Assembly: GCF_963169125.1 (NCBI RefSeq)
Contig: NC_084793.1
Coordinates: forward strand, 97,855,071-97,919,070
Reading direction: 5' to 3'
Length of the DNA stretch: 64,000 nt
Source of the DNA: Humulus lupulus
Taxonomy: Eukaryota; Streptophyta; Magnoliopsida; Rosales; Cannabaceae
Program-made: the position numbers and the translations under genes
Part shown: piece by piece, positions 19,963 through 31,794 of the stretch
Position numbering within the stretch: position 1 is the stretch's first letter
Layout: the number at the start of each line of letters is the position of its first letter
Notes under the pieces: model-generated
Told to the model about the DNA's origin: nothing
What the model saw: only the letters and a program-made list of their open reading frames with translations
The model's database searches: none

Positions 19963-20208
19963 TGTGAAGGGCCACGTGAGGAGGACTGTTGGATTGCCCT
20001 GATGTGGGATCCAAGGCTCTCCACTCGAAAGACGAAACGACGACTGAGTATAGGCTAGGCCATTAAATGCGGTTCTCGGAAGACGTACCATCACCAACCA
20101 CGATGTTCCACGTATTCGACGCCTGCGTAGAATGTGGAATATGAGGAGTTCATGGGGAAGCCTAAAAGCCCCTACTGTGGCCCTATGCAACTTCGTGTAC
20201 CACGAGCA

Positions 20209-20225
20209 GGGGCTTAGGGGGCAAA
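20209..20225 (+). other. Polypurine tract, element B
   Basis: GGGGCTTAGGGGGCAAA immediately before the 3' LTR start TGTACACC. Confidence 0.85.
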
Positions 20226-20993
20226 TGTACACCCTGGTTTTCCCAAGGGCTGTTAGCAAGCTGAGATACGGCCTAATCGTGAGATACGGCCTAATCATGT
20301 CTACCACGTGGACATCCCCAAGATCGGAGCTGCCACTCGAAAGATCCTACCTCCTCAGCTCGGGGTAACCTAAGAGTTCGCCAAGTTAGACTGAGTTTGG
20401 ACTCTGAAGGCCACAGGTCGAGGGCAGCATCCAGCTCGTGGTACGAGCTAGAGTTGGAGGCTGTGACCTTTTATAAAGTCAACCACGCAAGGTAAACGTG
20501 CATATATCAGACGTCACGTGTCTGATATATCCCTGACTTCTCGGACACACAGCATAAACGTGCGTATTCAGACACCCACGACTGGGTTGGGCCGTGCGGC
20601 CCATTACCTCCTTACCTATTGATTAGACCACACTTATGTGTCAGGTTTTAGGAATTAATCATGAATGTCACAGAGTTGACATGATAGGTAAGAAGGTTAC
20701 GGGATGACCTTCTTACCAACTCCCAGGTGCCCTCTCCTATAAATATGGAGACCCTGGGAGTTACAAAGTGTTGGATTCTATTATGTAAGAAAAACCCTGT
20801 AAAAGAATACCAAGCATATAGCAATAATATTGACTAGTGGAGTAGAAGGATTTTAACCTTTGAACCACCTAAAAACGTAATTGTGTCACCAGACCATTTC
20901 TAAATAGATCATTCATCTATTTCGGTTCAACATAAGCACCAATCCCTTCCTCTTATTTTCTTAATTACCTGTTGGCGAAGAACCGCGTCAACA
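20226..20993 (+). repeat. 3' LTR of element B
   Basis: 768 bp, TGTACACCC...GCGTCAACA, same content as the 5' LTR with about 18 differences counted by eye, mostly transitions, plus one single-base indel. TATA box CTATAAATATGG near 20738. Confidence 0.95.
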
Positions 20994-20998
20994 GTTAC

Positions 20999-23216
20999 AA
21001 ATTAAGCATTATTTAAATAATGCATTGAAGATGGTGTTAGGATATTCAAAATTTTGGTTATTTTGCTACAAGTCCTTTTGAGAACTCTTCAAAACCAAGT
21101 TCTCTTTCTCTTTGTAAGAAATATAAAGATGCAATGCTAATAATTAAAACTAAATAAGCCAAAAGAAAATTCACTAGTTCTTCAAGCGGCAAAACTAGAG
21201 GGAAACCAAGGAAGATTCTCAAAGGGAACGAGAAGGACCCATTCCAATTCAGTGAAGACACGGTGGACTCAATTAAATAAAGGGAATTCCAAGAATTCGT
21301 GGCTGAACTCAAAAGAGAGAGAATCGAAAGAGAAATAGAGGAGGGGGAACAAGAGAAAATTGAAGATGAGAATGAAGCAAAGATGGAGACATATGAACAG
21401 TTAGTGGTCAAGAACGACTCAACTACACAAGTACCGGATTTTTGATTTGGGGCTTCGGAGACTGGCCTGGAAAAGTCTCCAAAGTCTCCATGAAGACCAT
21501 AGCTTGGAACTACCTAGGTCTGAACTGCGGGTCGACAGTTCGTGAACTAGTGGAGCTGATAAGAATGCATCAACTTGAGACCCTTATTGTGTCTAAGAAT
21601 AAAATGAGAAAAGAACGATATGTTAACTTAATTAATCGTTTCTATTTCTATGATTTTTGCTATGGGGAGCCCATTGGAATGTTAGATGAATTTTTTCTTT
21701 GCTAAAAAAAGGTGTAAAATTGGATATCAAGTTGAATGATAAGAATGTGATTTCAGCTACAATTGGGTCAGACCTAGTAGAATTTGAATGGAACTTGTAT
21801 GCCATTTATGGGCCTCCTTCTATGATAGGAAGAGGGAATTCTAGAAGAGGTTGGGCAATGAGCTGAATGAGTGCTCGAAACCAGTGTTGATTATAGGAGA
21901 CCTCAATAGGACTTTGAAGGATTCAGAGTGTATCAATTATTCAAAAAAAGCCAATACTTCACAATACTCCTTTGATTTGAGGCGCATGGTTTAAAGTGTG
22001 GGTTTAATCAATCTTGGTTGCCATGGAATCCCATTTACATGGAGAAGGAAGCATACAGAACATTCGGGTCTAACAACATTGAAAATAGCCATACTTGATA
22101 GATGCCTGTCAGACCCAACATGGAGAATCTAGTTTCCAAGAGCCACCGTTATAAACATCGTTACTTCATCCTCAGATCACAACCCCATTTTACTTTATAC
22201 TTCAGGTGGTAAGGACAGCAGGAGGAGGTCTTTCTGTTATGAAAACATGTGGATAAGGGACTAGCACTGTATATGGGTAGTCAGACGTGCCTGTAATTCA
22301 ATACAAGTATGAGATCCGATGAGAAATTTCCAAGAAAAATTGAACCTTACTCAAAAGCACTTGTCCTGGGGGAATAAAACTCAGTTCAGATTGCTTAGAA
22401 ACCAGATAGATGGGGCTAAAAAGAAAGTGATACAAGCTGAACTGTTGCATGTTGCCAACTTAGATAAGGAAATAGAAGCTCAGGCTGAGTTGAACGAGGC
22501 TCTAAGAAAAGAAGAAATATTTTGGAGATAGAAAGCGAGAATCTCTTGGCTTAAAGATGGGGATAGAAGCACTAATTCTTCCATACATCTATTATGATCA
22601 GAAGAAAGAAGGAATAACATCAGTGCGATAAAAAACAATGCTCGTACTTGGTTGTACAATAAAGAAGAGATCGGTGACTGTTTCTTAAAAAGATTCCAAG
22701 AAGTTTTCAAGCAAAACCTACTCATACTCCTCATGAATTGAAAAATCTGATTCTAAGCCAGATTTCAGATGCTTGGAACAAGATTTTTTCTTCTATTCCG
22801 AACAGTGAAGAAATTTTCGAAGCGCTTGCCCAAATAGATCTGAAAAAGGTGTCGGGTCCAGACTGAATGCATGGATTGTTTTAAATGAACCATTGGCATA
22901 CCATACATAAGGATGTTATCAAAATGGTAACTTCCTTTTTTAGAACCTCGGAAATTCCAAGGTCTCTCAACACAATGAATGTGGTATTGTTACCGAAAAA
23001 GGAGAATGTAGTAGGAGTCAATGATTTCAGACCAATCCCCTTGTGCAATTTGGCCTACAAAATCATCTCAAAGATTTTATCCAACCGGTTGAGGCCATTA
23101 CTGTCTATGCTAATCTCTCAAACGCAATCTGCTTTTGTGAAGGGTGGAGTCATTCAAGACAATACCATGATGGTGAAGAAGATCATCCACTCTATGAATT
23201 CTAGAAAGGCAAAAGA
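20999..23216 (+). pseudogene. LINE-G piece 1: end of ORF1, endonuclease, start of RT
   Basis: 5' part of a plant L1-type LINE. 21160-21445 encodes a Lys/Glu-rich, acidic ORF1-like end. ORF2 starts near MKTIAWNYLGLNCG (21491), the usual endonuclease N-terminus, followed in shifting frames by GDLNRTLKD (near 21897), GIPFTWRR (near 22030) and SSDHNPI (near 22174), all endonuclease motifs. Then come the linker (WLKDGDRS near 22548) and RT start: VVLLPKKENV, FRPIPLCNLAYKIISK, QSAFVKGG (22980-23150). The reading is cut at 23216 by copia element F and resumes at 49902 in the same protein context. Many stops and frameshifts mark it as old. Confidence 0.88.
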
Positions 23217-23735
23217 TTTTGGCCCAGTGTACAACAAAAATTTTTGTAACACATTTAAACTATCTTTAAATAAGTGGATCCATTAATGTACATACATTAA
23301 TCATAAGCAAGAAAAGAATAGAAAACATACATTTTGATGCCTATCAAGTGTCATTGCTATCTTTTCATAAAAGGAACGATCTTCCTATCCACGCTGCTCC
23401 CAGGTACTCACACCAAGATCTTCCATAATGTTCTCTACACCTCAAGAAGTGTGTGGGCACTTAGAGAATAAAGGATGGTAAATTTCTTATTCAACTTGAT
23501 GTACTCAACACATGAGATCAAGAGAATAGGTCTGAGATTGGTTTTGTATCTTTTTCTTGGAGAGATAGAAAAGTATCGTTCTTTTCTTTTTGAGCGAATA
23601 AAAGAGTGTCATCTTTATTTTCTGATAAGTCTAACTTAAATAGAAAATATTTAAATTTTAAAAAAATCTATAACCAATTTACAATTTATCTTTTAATTAA
23701 TTAATTATCTCATTAATGAAAATATCAAAAAACTA
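23217..23735 (-). repeat. Copia F 3' LTR, distal piece
   Basis: Homologous to 47783-48303 of the 5' LTR (GGCCCAGTGTACAACAAAAATTTTTGTAACA and onward). The first 45 bp of the LTR end seen in the 5' copy (TGTTAGGAACGAG...) are missing, although the target duplication remains. It ends where LINE-H begins. About 448 bp of LTR sequence (equivalent to 48304-48751) are absent between this piece and the next at 38627. Confidence 0.9.
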
Positions 23736-26700
23736 TTTTTTTTTTATAAGAAGAAGATTATATTCCACTAAAAAAGAAAATTACAAAACCACCTATACCA
23801 GAACCGAAAGCACAGTTACAGCTTTACAAAAGTTGAATAAAATCCATCATACTCTTCTCACCAGCCTTAAGTTTAGAGCTCCTAATAACTAGTAATTTGG
23901 CTTTAAGACCCATAAGAATCAATGAATTCAATTTCAAAACAAAACAAGAATAGGACTCAAAGATACACCAATTCCTATTAGATCAGATGTAGTACATTGT
24001 AGCAGCAAGAACAACAGCACTAATCCTTTGGTGAAGCCCCCTAGGTCTCCCATCCATCCACTTCAGCCACTCTGAGTAATTAGGAGGCCACATCAGTTGA
24101 CCCAGCCAAGACCGAACCTGATACAACACCTACTGAGAGAAAGGACACCTAAAAAACAAATGATCATGCGACTCCATATCCAACTCACAAACAGGACATA
24201 AGCAAGACTCAATTTGAATATGGCATTTAATCAAGTTGTCTCGAGTAAGCAGGTGACCTAAAACCGCTTGCCAAAGAATAAATCTATGCTTAGGAATAGA
24301 TAGCTTGCACCAAACCACCTTATCATAATGAACCTTCTCTTTGTGAACCAGTTGCATATAAAGACTAGAAAGATTCAACTTGCCTTTGGAAACCGAAGCC
24401 TTTAATGATTCATGAGAGAAATGAGATCTCAACTTAATACGCTTCCTCCAGTACCAACTAACATCAGATTGTAGATTATAAGACCAGAAACTTTTCCCTT
24501 TGAGATATATATTAGCTACCCATTTGACCCATAAAGAGTCCTATTTAGAAGAAACAGCCCAAATATATTTGGCCATCAATAAAATATTCCATTTAGATCC
24601 TTCTTTAAAACCAATCCCTCCCAAACTTTTGGGTAAACACACCTGATCCCAAGATGATAAATGCACTCTGCTACGGCTGCCTTTAACTCCCCAAAGAAAA
24701 TTCCTGCATAATCTATCAATCTCCTGAATAACTCTTTGAGGGAGCAAAAATATACTCATCCAATAAGTCCTAATACCCAACAAAACAGAATGTATGAGTT
24801 GAGATCTTCCTGCAAAAGAAAGATGTCTACTAGACCAAGTATGTAATCTATTTTGAACTTTTTTAAGAATTAAACCACAATCCTCAGCCTTCCACTTAGT
24901 TGGTCTAAGACATAATCCCAGATATTTTAAAGGGAAGGATCCCTCCTCAATCTTCAAGCTATCCATGATTCTTTTCCTTTCATCCAAATGAACACCACCA
25001 AAGTAGATGTGAGACTTAGATAAGTTCACTACAAGACCAGAAACCTGACTGAAATTTCAAAAACCATCAAACAGAATCTGAACTGAAGTATAGGAACCCT
25101 TACAAAAGAGTATGAGATCATTCGCAAAGCAAAGATTGACAAGATTCATGTGTTTAAAATGAGGATGAAATCTGAAATCCTTGTGTTGGGCAGCTAGAAC
25201 CAGTAAACGAGTTAGATACTCCATGATCAATACAAAAAGCAGAGGAGATATGGGGTCTCCTTGCCGCAAGCCTTTCATCCCACTGAACCCTCCATGAAGT
25301 CTGCCATTCAATAATAAAGAGTAAGAAGCCCCTTTCAAACAGACCATGATCCAATGTATAAAACGACTAGGGAAACAGTAGGCGTTCAGTAGGTCTTCCA
25401 AGAAATACCAGTCAACGGAGTCATGTGCTTTGCTTATATCCATCTTAACCAAACACCTATTTGAGATATTCTTCCTAGAATAACCTTTGAGAAGATCTTG
25501 GAGAATGAAGATATTATGGGCCAACGATCTTTGCTTAATGAAAGCACCCTGATTCTGATGAGTAAGAAAAGGAAGAACAGAAGACAATCTCACACACATC
25601 ATCTTCGAAATACACTTGTATAAGGTGTTACAACAAGATATTGGTCTATAATCTATTGTTGTGGAAGGAGTATCTGTTTTAGGGATAAGGGTAATAATTG
25701 ATCTGTTAAAGGAATTAGGTAAGCAGCCAGAATAAAAAAAATTCAGCACAGTAGAGGCTATCTCATCCCCCAAATCTTTCCACATATACTTGAAAAATCC
25801 CGAACCAAACCCATCAGGACCAGGACTTTTAACAGAATGAATGCTAAACATGGCCATTTTAATATCCTTCTTCGAAAAAGGCCTAATCAAACTGAGTTGC
25901 TGGTCTAAACTCAAAATGTTGCCAACCTTAAAACAATCTAGCTGAATCCTAGAAGTAGCAGAGCTAGGACTGCCGAGAAAATCTTTAAAGTGGTTAATAA
26001 AATGATTAACCACATCATCATAACAATCAACAATATTGCCTTGATCATCCAAATAAGCAGTGATTCTATTAAAAGCTGACCTCTGTTTTAAAGTAGCATA
26101 AAAATAAGATGTATTGTCATCTCCAAATCTCAACCAAGTAACTTTACTCATTTGCCTGAGAAAACTCTCATGCATCTTTGAACAGTGATTAAACTCTGAA
26201 CATGCTACTTGTTCTGCTTGCTGTAACTCGATAGATTGAGGTTGCTGTTGAAGCAAAAATTGTGCTTGTTGAAATTTTTCCTTGGCTTCTAAATATCTAT
26301 CTGTGATATCTCCAACTTTCCTCTTATTAAACTGAATCAACATTGACTTCAATCTGTTTAATTTATGAATAATTCCCAGCAGATCAAATCGGAACCCCTT
26401 AATACACCAACTTTTAAGAACAATATCTCTGAATTCCTCATGTTTTGTCCACATGTTGAAGAATTTAAAAGGGTTCACCCCTTAAATTTGACTAATAACA
26501 GGTTTAATAACACAGTAACAATGGTCAGATATAACATCCCAGTTAAAGTGAGCCTCTGAATTTGGGAAAGCCTCAGCCCAAGCTTCATTACTGAAAGCCC
26601 TATCCAGTTTAGAAAATATGCGAGACCCTTCTTTCTGCTTATTAGACCAAGTATAATGAGCACCAATCCTACGGATTTCAAACATCGAACAGTTAGCTCT

Positions 26701-27055
26701 CCAAGTACAAGCATCTTCCATTTCCATGTCAGTTATAGGTCTACCACCAATTCTATCATCAAAATAAAAAATAGCATTAAAATCACCAGCCACTAGCCAA
26801 GGTTGGACAGGAAAGCTCAAAGAGTCCATGGCTTGCCAAAGTCTCTTCCTCTCCTCAATTTGGTTCCTGCCATATATTACTGTCAAACAGAACTGCTTCA
26901 TAATTCCCATGATCTTCACAGTACAATGAATAAACTGGTCCTCCACACCAAGCACTGAAATTTTAATTAAATCTCCTTTCCAAACCAGCAGAATTTGCCC
27001 TTCTACAATCGGGACAGAAAAAACTCCCAATCCCTGAAAACAGAAGACATCATTT
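23736..27055 (-). mobile_element. LINE-H, 5'-truncated L1-type LINE
   Basis: Minus-strand LINE of 3.3 kb. Its 3' tail is the poly-T run 23736-23745 on the plus strand. Its 5' end, inside the endonuclease domain, abuts element C's 5' LTR near 27055-27063. 5' truncation and an A-tail are typical of target-primed insertion. Both flanks are deleted relative to intact copies: 448 bp of copia LTR on one side, about 26 bp of element C LTR on the other. Confidence 0.9.
23824..27055 (-). pseudogene. LINE-H ORF2: endonuclease, reverse transcriptase, zinc-binding end
   Basis: One frame runs through about 1,075 codons with no frameshift but stops at 26482, 25057, 24541, 24130 and one more near 23984, ending at TAA 23824-23826. 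Endonuclease: VAGDFNAI (near 26790), HYTWSNKQ, VISDHC. RT: SPGPDGFGSGFF (near 25830), ITLIPKTDTPS, YRPISCCN, GLRQGDPISPLLF (near 25260), and FANDLILF near 25115, where the family has FADD; the first catalytic Asp is Asn. Then the maturase-like NLSKSHIYFGGV and LKYLGLCL blocks and a C-terminal zinc-binding region (CPVCELDMESHDHLFFRCPF near 24150). It would nick DNA and copy its own RNA; this copy cannot. Confidence 0.92.
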
Positions 27056-27060
27056 CCCTG

Positions 27061-27629
27061 GACACGTGGCAAGTGATCCCTGGACACGTGGCTGACACCT
27101 GGAAACGTTCTGCTAGAGTATCGACCAGAAGATGCATTAGAAGCAGTTAGCGGCCCAGTCTTACCTGCGACCAGGCTGGTCGATAGTTCCACATACAAAG
27201 CAACATTTATGAGAAGATCTTTGTGAATCCCGAATTTATCTCACACAATCTCCTGAATATCCGGTTATTCGGGAAAGAATATCTGTAACAATCTTTTGTA
27301 ATCCCCCTTGAGCCTATAAATAGCGAGAGATAGCTCAAGGAAGGGACTTTTTGGCTTTTGAATCATTTGAGACTATAGTAATTCTCCTAGTAATATTGTA
27401 TTGTTCTTCAGAGGTTAGTGAAACTCATTGAACTCTAGTTCTTTGATCACCCTTCTGATTCATAGATCAATATCAGTCTAAGTGGACGTAGGTCATTACC
27501 AGATCTTGGGGCCGAACCACTATAAAACACTGTGTCTTATTTACTTTTGTCATTACGTTCTTCTCATTATATTCATTCATATCAAGCATATTCTGACTCC
27601 GTGTCAGTTGGCCAAATCTTGGGTCAACA
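27061..27629 (+). repeat. 5' LTR of element C (5' end truncated)
   Basis: Matches the 3' LTR from ACGTGGCAAGTGATCCC (27064) to GGTCAACA (27629). TATA box TATAAATA at 27315-27322. The first 26 bp present in the 3' copy (TGTTATCC...GATG) are replaced by LINE-H sequence and a short filler CCCTGGAC. Confidence 0.93.
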
Positions 27630-27632
27630 TTC

Positions 27633-27650
27633 TGGTGCTTTCATTGAGAG
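27633..27650 (+). other. Candidate primer binding site, element C
   Basis: TGGTGCTTTCATTGAGAG, three bases after the 5' LTR, identical to the site in element B. Confidence 0.6.
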
Positions 27651-27678
27651 CTTGACATATCATTGCTGAGAAAAACCG

Positions 27679-30120
27679 ATGGCGAAAGCTACAAAGAAAA
27701 CTGGACAGGCCGCTGCTGCACCGTCAAACCCGCCACCTCCTCCTCCTCCTCCTGCAAGCGTGGCGGAGGATGAGCCACATCTGGATTTTGAGGAGGAAGA
27801 GATGGATGATGCAACGCTGAAGAGTACCCTGGGCGCGTTGCAAGAAGAGCTGGCTAATCTGAGAGCCAGTCAGGAGACTGCTGCCGGAGTTGTGGTACGG
27901 CAGCAGCAAGAGATTGAACGACAGCGGGCGGAGCTAAGCGAAAGGCAGGCGGAGATGGACCGCCGCTAGAACGAAGCCATGGCAGCTCTCGAGGCGGCCT
28001 TGCAGCTGGCAAGGAATCGGCCCGCACCTGCTTCGCAACCTGACCAACCTAGCGACGGACCACCCCAGAGGGGTCCTAATCGGAGCCCACCGATCCAGCC
28101 TTCAAGTCCGCAAAGGCCCGAGCAGCCTCAAGCGCCCCATGACGACGCCCCGCTGGACCCTAAGGCACATCCACCATCCCAAGCTGCTCGGGGTAATCCC
28201 CCGCAACAGAGGCAGAATAGGGCCGAGCATCAGCCTCGCAGTCCTAGACGCCGTAGGGATGATGGGCCAAACCTACCGAACAGAGGTCAATATCCCCCTG
28301 GTAACAAAAGGGACTCAGAGTTAGGCTCTGCGGTCCAGGTTCCCCCACGGTACGATGATGCACGGGGACACCACGACCAGCACAGGCCGCCCTCTAACGC
28401 TCGGGACGGTTCAGCCAGGAATAGAAATCGAGGGAACAGTCGATCCCACCATATCCAGTCGAGGTTCAGGGATGTACATGGATATAATGAGGCTGACTCA
28501 GGCAAAGGGAACGCTGGCCGAAGGAATGAAGAAAGAGGTGAAGGCAAGAGCCAGGTACCTCAAGATGACCAACCCAATAGATGGGATGCTGGGGGGCAGC
28601 CCAGAAAAAATAATGTCTTCAACCAGCTCGGGGGTAGCGAGCAGCGGAGAAGAGAAGAGGACCTAAGAGATGTACTCAACGACCGCCATGAGCGACATGG
28701 CGAGAACGTCCCCCCGGAAATAGAGGCCACAGCGATTCCTGCCGCTGTACAAGCCCAGATAGACGCCCTCAACCAGGCAGTGCAACAGCTGGTCGGGGGA
28801 AGGACATCCTACATCGACCACGATAGGAGGAAAGGCACTCCTTTCGTATAGAGGATAGCTAATGCCGAAACCCCAAGCAAGTTCAAAATGCCTACACTCC
28901 CAAACTTTGATGGGTATGGAGACCCAGTCTCTCATGTCAACAAGTTTGAAATTCAAATGGATATTCAGAAAGTGTCCGAAGATGCTCGGTGCAGGATCTT
29001 CCCTGCAACACTTTCTGAAGCTGCGCAGGAATGGTTTTTTAAGTTTCCACCCGCGAGCATAGTTTCCTGGGAGATGTTCGTAAGGGAGTTCTATGGACAG
29101 TTCTATGCAGGTCATGTGCATCCGACCGAAGCAAACCAGTTGGTTAAAATTCGCCAACAGGATGGGGAGTCAGTGAAAGACTACATCCAGCGTTTTATGC
29201 GAGCAGCAGCTGGAGCGAAAACGTTCAGAGATGAAGGCAAAATGATGGCGATAATTGCAAGAGTTAAACGCCGTTCTCCCCTCTGGAAAAGTCTTCGAAA
29301 GGAAGGGGTGAGAACTACCCAAGAATTTTTGGACCGGGCTGATCACTACATCAAGCTCGAAGAAGCCATTGCCGACGATGGAAAGCCCTCAGGCAAGGAT
29401 AAGAAGGCTTCCGAACCCGCCAAGGCCGCCAACGGGTCCAAACCTAATGGCAACGAAAAGGGCAATGGGAACGGTAACGGCAATGGCAAGAATGGTGGAA
29501 AACGGCCATATAACGAGCCTTCCACCTCTGACAACAAACGAGCCAAGGGTAATCGTTATGAACCTCGGTTCACTAACTACACTGCCCTTGTTGAGTCTCG
29601 GGGAGAGGTTTATCAGGCCACAAGTTCTAGTGTGCCTTACAAAAAACCCGGCCCCATTCGAAAGGACATTTCGAAAAGAGACACTACCAAGTTCTGTCGT
29701 TATCATAACGACTACGGACATGGCACTAATGAATGCAACCAGTTAAAAGACGAAATCGAGTTCCTTATCAGACAAGGACACTTGAGAAGATACGTGCGGG
29801 CCTCGGGAAATTCCCAACGAGAAGCTCCGGGTAGCAGCGAGCAAGCGTCCACGCGCCAACGCTCGCCACCCTTACAGCCTGCCCCCGTGGCTGGAACACT
29901 CTTAACCATCTGTGGAGGCCCGCACCTCGCAGGAAATAGCGGAAAGGTCAGAGAACAATATGCTCGGACTTTGCGCCACGAACAGGACATCGAGATGATG
30001 ACTGTGGAGGACCGTGCACCAAAGAAGGCTCGATCAGAAGAGGGTGAAATAACCTTCTCTGATGTCGATGCCCAACACGTCAGGTTCCCACATTCCGATT
30101 CGCTGGTCGTGGACATCTAG
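27679..30120 (+). pseudogene. Element C gag
   Basis: ATG 27679 opens a frame continuous through pol. The N-terminus has a poly-Pro run, an acidic patch and a coiled-coil-like helix (LQEELANLRASQE, QQEIERQRAELSERQ), then a long Pro/Arg/Gln/Asn-rich disordered region (28000-28550). The Gag core runs about 28888-29330 (TLPNFDGYGDPVSHVNKFE, AAQEWFFKFP, VKDYIQRFMRAA), followed by a Lys/Asn/Gly-rich linker and the zinc-knuckle-like CRYHNDYGHGTNEC near 29696. Stops TAG at 27967, 28849 and 30118 each fit CAG to TAG. Without suppression no full Gag could be made. Confidence 0.92.
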
Positions 30121-30618
30121 ATGGCCAATATGATGGTGAAGAGGGTACTGGTCGATACAGGAAGTTCAGTGAATATCCTATATAAATCAACACTGGAACG
30201 CATGAAACTGTCCGTTAAGGACTTGGAGCCCTGCAATCAAATGATATACGGCTTCTCTGGAGAAGGATTCGCCCCAGCCGGATTGATCAAACTCCCAGTA
30301 ACGACGGGTATAGCGCCTGCAACAAGGACATTACTCGCCACTTTTGTAGTGGTCGATTGTCCTTCAGCGTATAATGCCGTTATTGGAAGGCCCATATTGG
30401 TTGATCTATGGGCCGTCATTTCTATGTGGCACCTAGCCATGAAGTTCCCAACAGACGTGGGGGTAGGACGCGTGTTGGGAAACCAGAGGGAAGCCAGGGA
30501 GTGCTACAACGCCTCGATCACAAAGGCGAAGAGTGGAACGTCGAAGAGCACTACCTCAGATAGGTTGCAGATGGCAGTTGATACACAAGCCCAATCCGGT
30601 GATGAAGTCACCAAATAG
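30121..30618 (+). pseudogene. Element C aspartic protease region
   Basis: Same frame as gag after the TAG at 30118. The catalytic loop VLVDTGSSVNILY is at about 30148-30186, followed by YGFSGEGF and the YNAVIGRPIL block that closes retropepsin-like proteases. The domain itself is intact. It ends at TAG 30616-30618 (probably from CAG), after which a Glu/Asp-rich linker leads to RT in the same frame. Confidence 0.88.
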
Positions 30619-30783
30619 GGTGTTGCCCAAAGTGAGGATAGAGATTTAGATCCTCACTTTGGGGATTTTGAAGAAAATGTTGGACCCGTCGAGGACCTGG
30701 ACGAGGTCCAACTCGACGAAAAAGACCCAACCAGAGTCGTAAAGGTTGGGAGAAACTTAGAGCTTACCACGAAGAACGCACTG

Positions 30784-31758
30784 GTGGAATTTTTGCGAAA
30801 GAACCAGGAGGTTTTCGCCTGGTCCCATAAAGACATGGCTGGGATAGATCCTGCAGTAATCAGCCATGTCCTGAGTATAGACAAGACCTTTCCACCCGTG
30901 CAACAAAAAAGAAGGCTGCTCGATAAAGATAGATCAAGGGCCTTAAAAGAAGAAGTCGAAAGACTAAAGGAGAATGGGTTCATCAGGGTGGCATTTTATC
31001 CATCGTGGGTCTTCAATCCAGTGCTGGTTCCCAAGCCTAACGGAAAGTGGCAGACCTGTGTGGATTTTACAGACCTCAATAAAGCCTGCCCAAAAGACTG
31101 CTTCCCACTCCCAAGGATTGACCAACTGGTCGATGCAACTGCAGGACACGAGATCCTCTCATTCATGGATGCATATTCAGGCTACAACCAGATTAGCATG
31201 CACCCCCCTGACGAGGATCACACCAGCTTTCGGACCGATACGGGCTTATATTGTTACAAAGTAATGCCCTTCGGACTGAAAAATGCAGGTACGACTTACC
31301 AACGGCTAGTCAACCACATGTTCAAGGAACAGATCGGTGTAAACGTGGAGGTATATGTAGATGACATGCTGGTAAAGTACAAGAAGGCAGAAGGGCATGT
31401 GAGGGATTTACAAAAGTGCTTTAGTGTGTTAAACAAGTACCAAATGAAGTTAAATCCCCTCAAATGTTCCTTTGGAGTTGGATCAGGGAATTTTTTGGGG
31501 TTTATTGTAAATTCAAGAGGAATCGAGGCCAACCCCGACAAGATAAAAGCCCTGATCGACATGAAGTCGCCAGAAAGGATCAAAGAAGTACAAAGTTTAA
31601 CCGGAAGAATCGTAGCCCTAAGTAGATTCATTTCAAAATCCACAGACAAGTGTGTCCCTTTTTTCAATCTACTTAGGGGAAATAAGAAGTTTGAATGGAC
31701 AGGAGACTGCGAGCAGTGCGAGCAGGCATTCCAGGCCTTGAAAGCCCATATGGCATAG
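30784..31758 (+). CDS. Element C reverse transcriptase
   Basis: 324 codons open within the gag-pol frame; the Met at 30784 is internal, not a true start. RT motifs in order: FNPVLVPKPNGKWQTCVDF (near 31010), NKACPKDCFPLPRID, SFMDAYSGYNQI, MPFGLKNAGTTYQRL (near 31265), catalytic VYVDDMLVK (near 31352), LNPLKCSFGV, and thumb/connection residues FISKSTDKC, FFNLLRGNKKFEW. Intact catalytic YVDD. It ends at TAG 31756 in place of the Glu codon seen in element B (AHLAEPP), a transversion. Confidence 0.94.
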   Translation: MEFLRKNQEVFAWSHKDMAGIDPAVISHVLSIDKTFPPVQQKRRLLDKDRSRALKEEVERLKENGFIRVAFYPSWVFNPVLVPKPNGKWQTCVDFTDLNKACPKDCFPLPRIDQLVDATAGHEILSFMDAYSGYNQISMHPPDEDHTSFRTDTGLYCYKVMPFGLKNAGTTYQRLVNHMFKEQIGVNVEVYVDDMLVKYKKAEGHVRDLQKCFSVLNKYQMKLNPLKCSFGVGSGNFLGFIVNSRGIEANPDKIKALIDMKSPERIKEVQSLTGRIVALSRFISKSTDKCVPFFNLLRGNKKFEWTGDCEQCEQAFQALKAHMA

Positions 31759-31794
31759 CCTCCCATCTTATCAAAGCCAATTGAAGGAGAAACT

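Larger units (their letters stand above)
8243..20998 (+). mobile_element. Complete Tat/Retand-like element B with target duplications
   Basis: Full-length Ty3-gypsy element at 8248-20993, flanked by the perfect 5-bp duplication GTTAC (8243-8247 and 20994-20998). Order: 5' LTR, primer site, gag-protease, RT, RNase H, second RNase H, integrase, a 119-bp tandem array, convergent antisense gene on the minus strand, polypurine tract, 3' LTR. By eye the two LTRs differ at about 18 positions in 769, a moderately recent insertion. Gag-protease contains eight in-frame stops and integrase one frameshift, but RT through integrase N-terminus is open for 828 codons. Related to but clearly distinct from the A/C family. 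Confidence 0.96.

Noticed and set aside
19613..20014. 133-codon minus-strand ORF beside element B 3' LTR
   Set aside because: It spans the predicted TATA box and leader exon of the antisense gene, with no conservation in A or C.
26482..27198. LINE-H endonuclease ORF extended into the element C LTR
   Set aside because: Codons before about 27055 on the minus strand come from the LTR, not the LINE, so the apparent N-terminus is a junction artefact.
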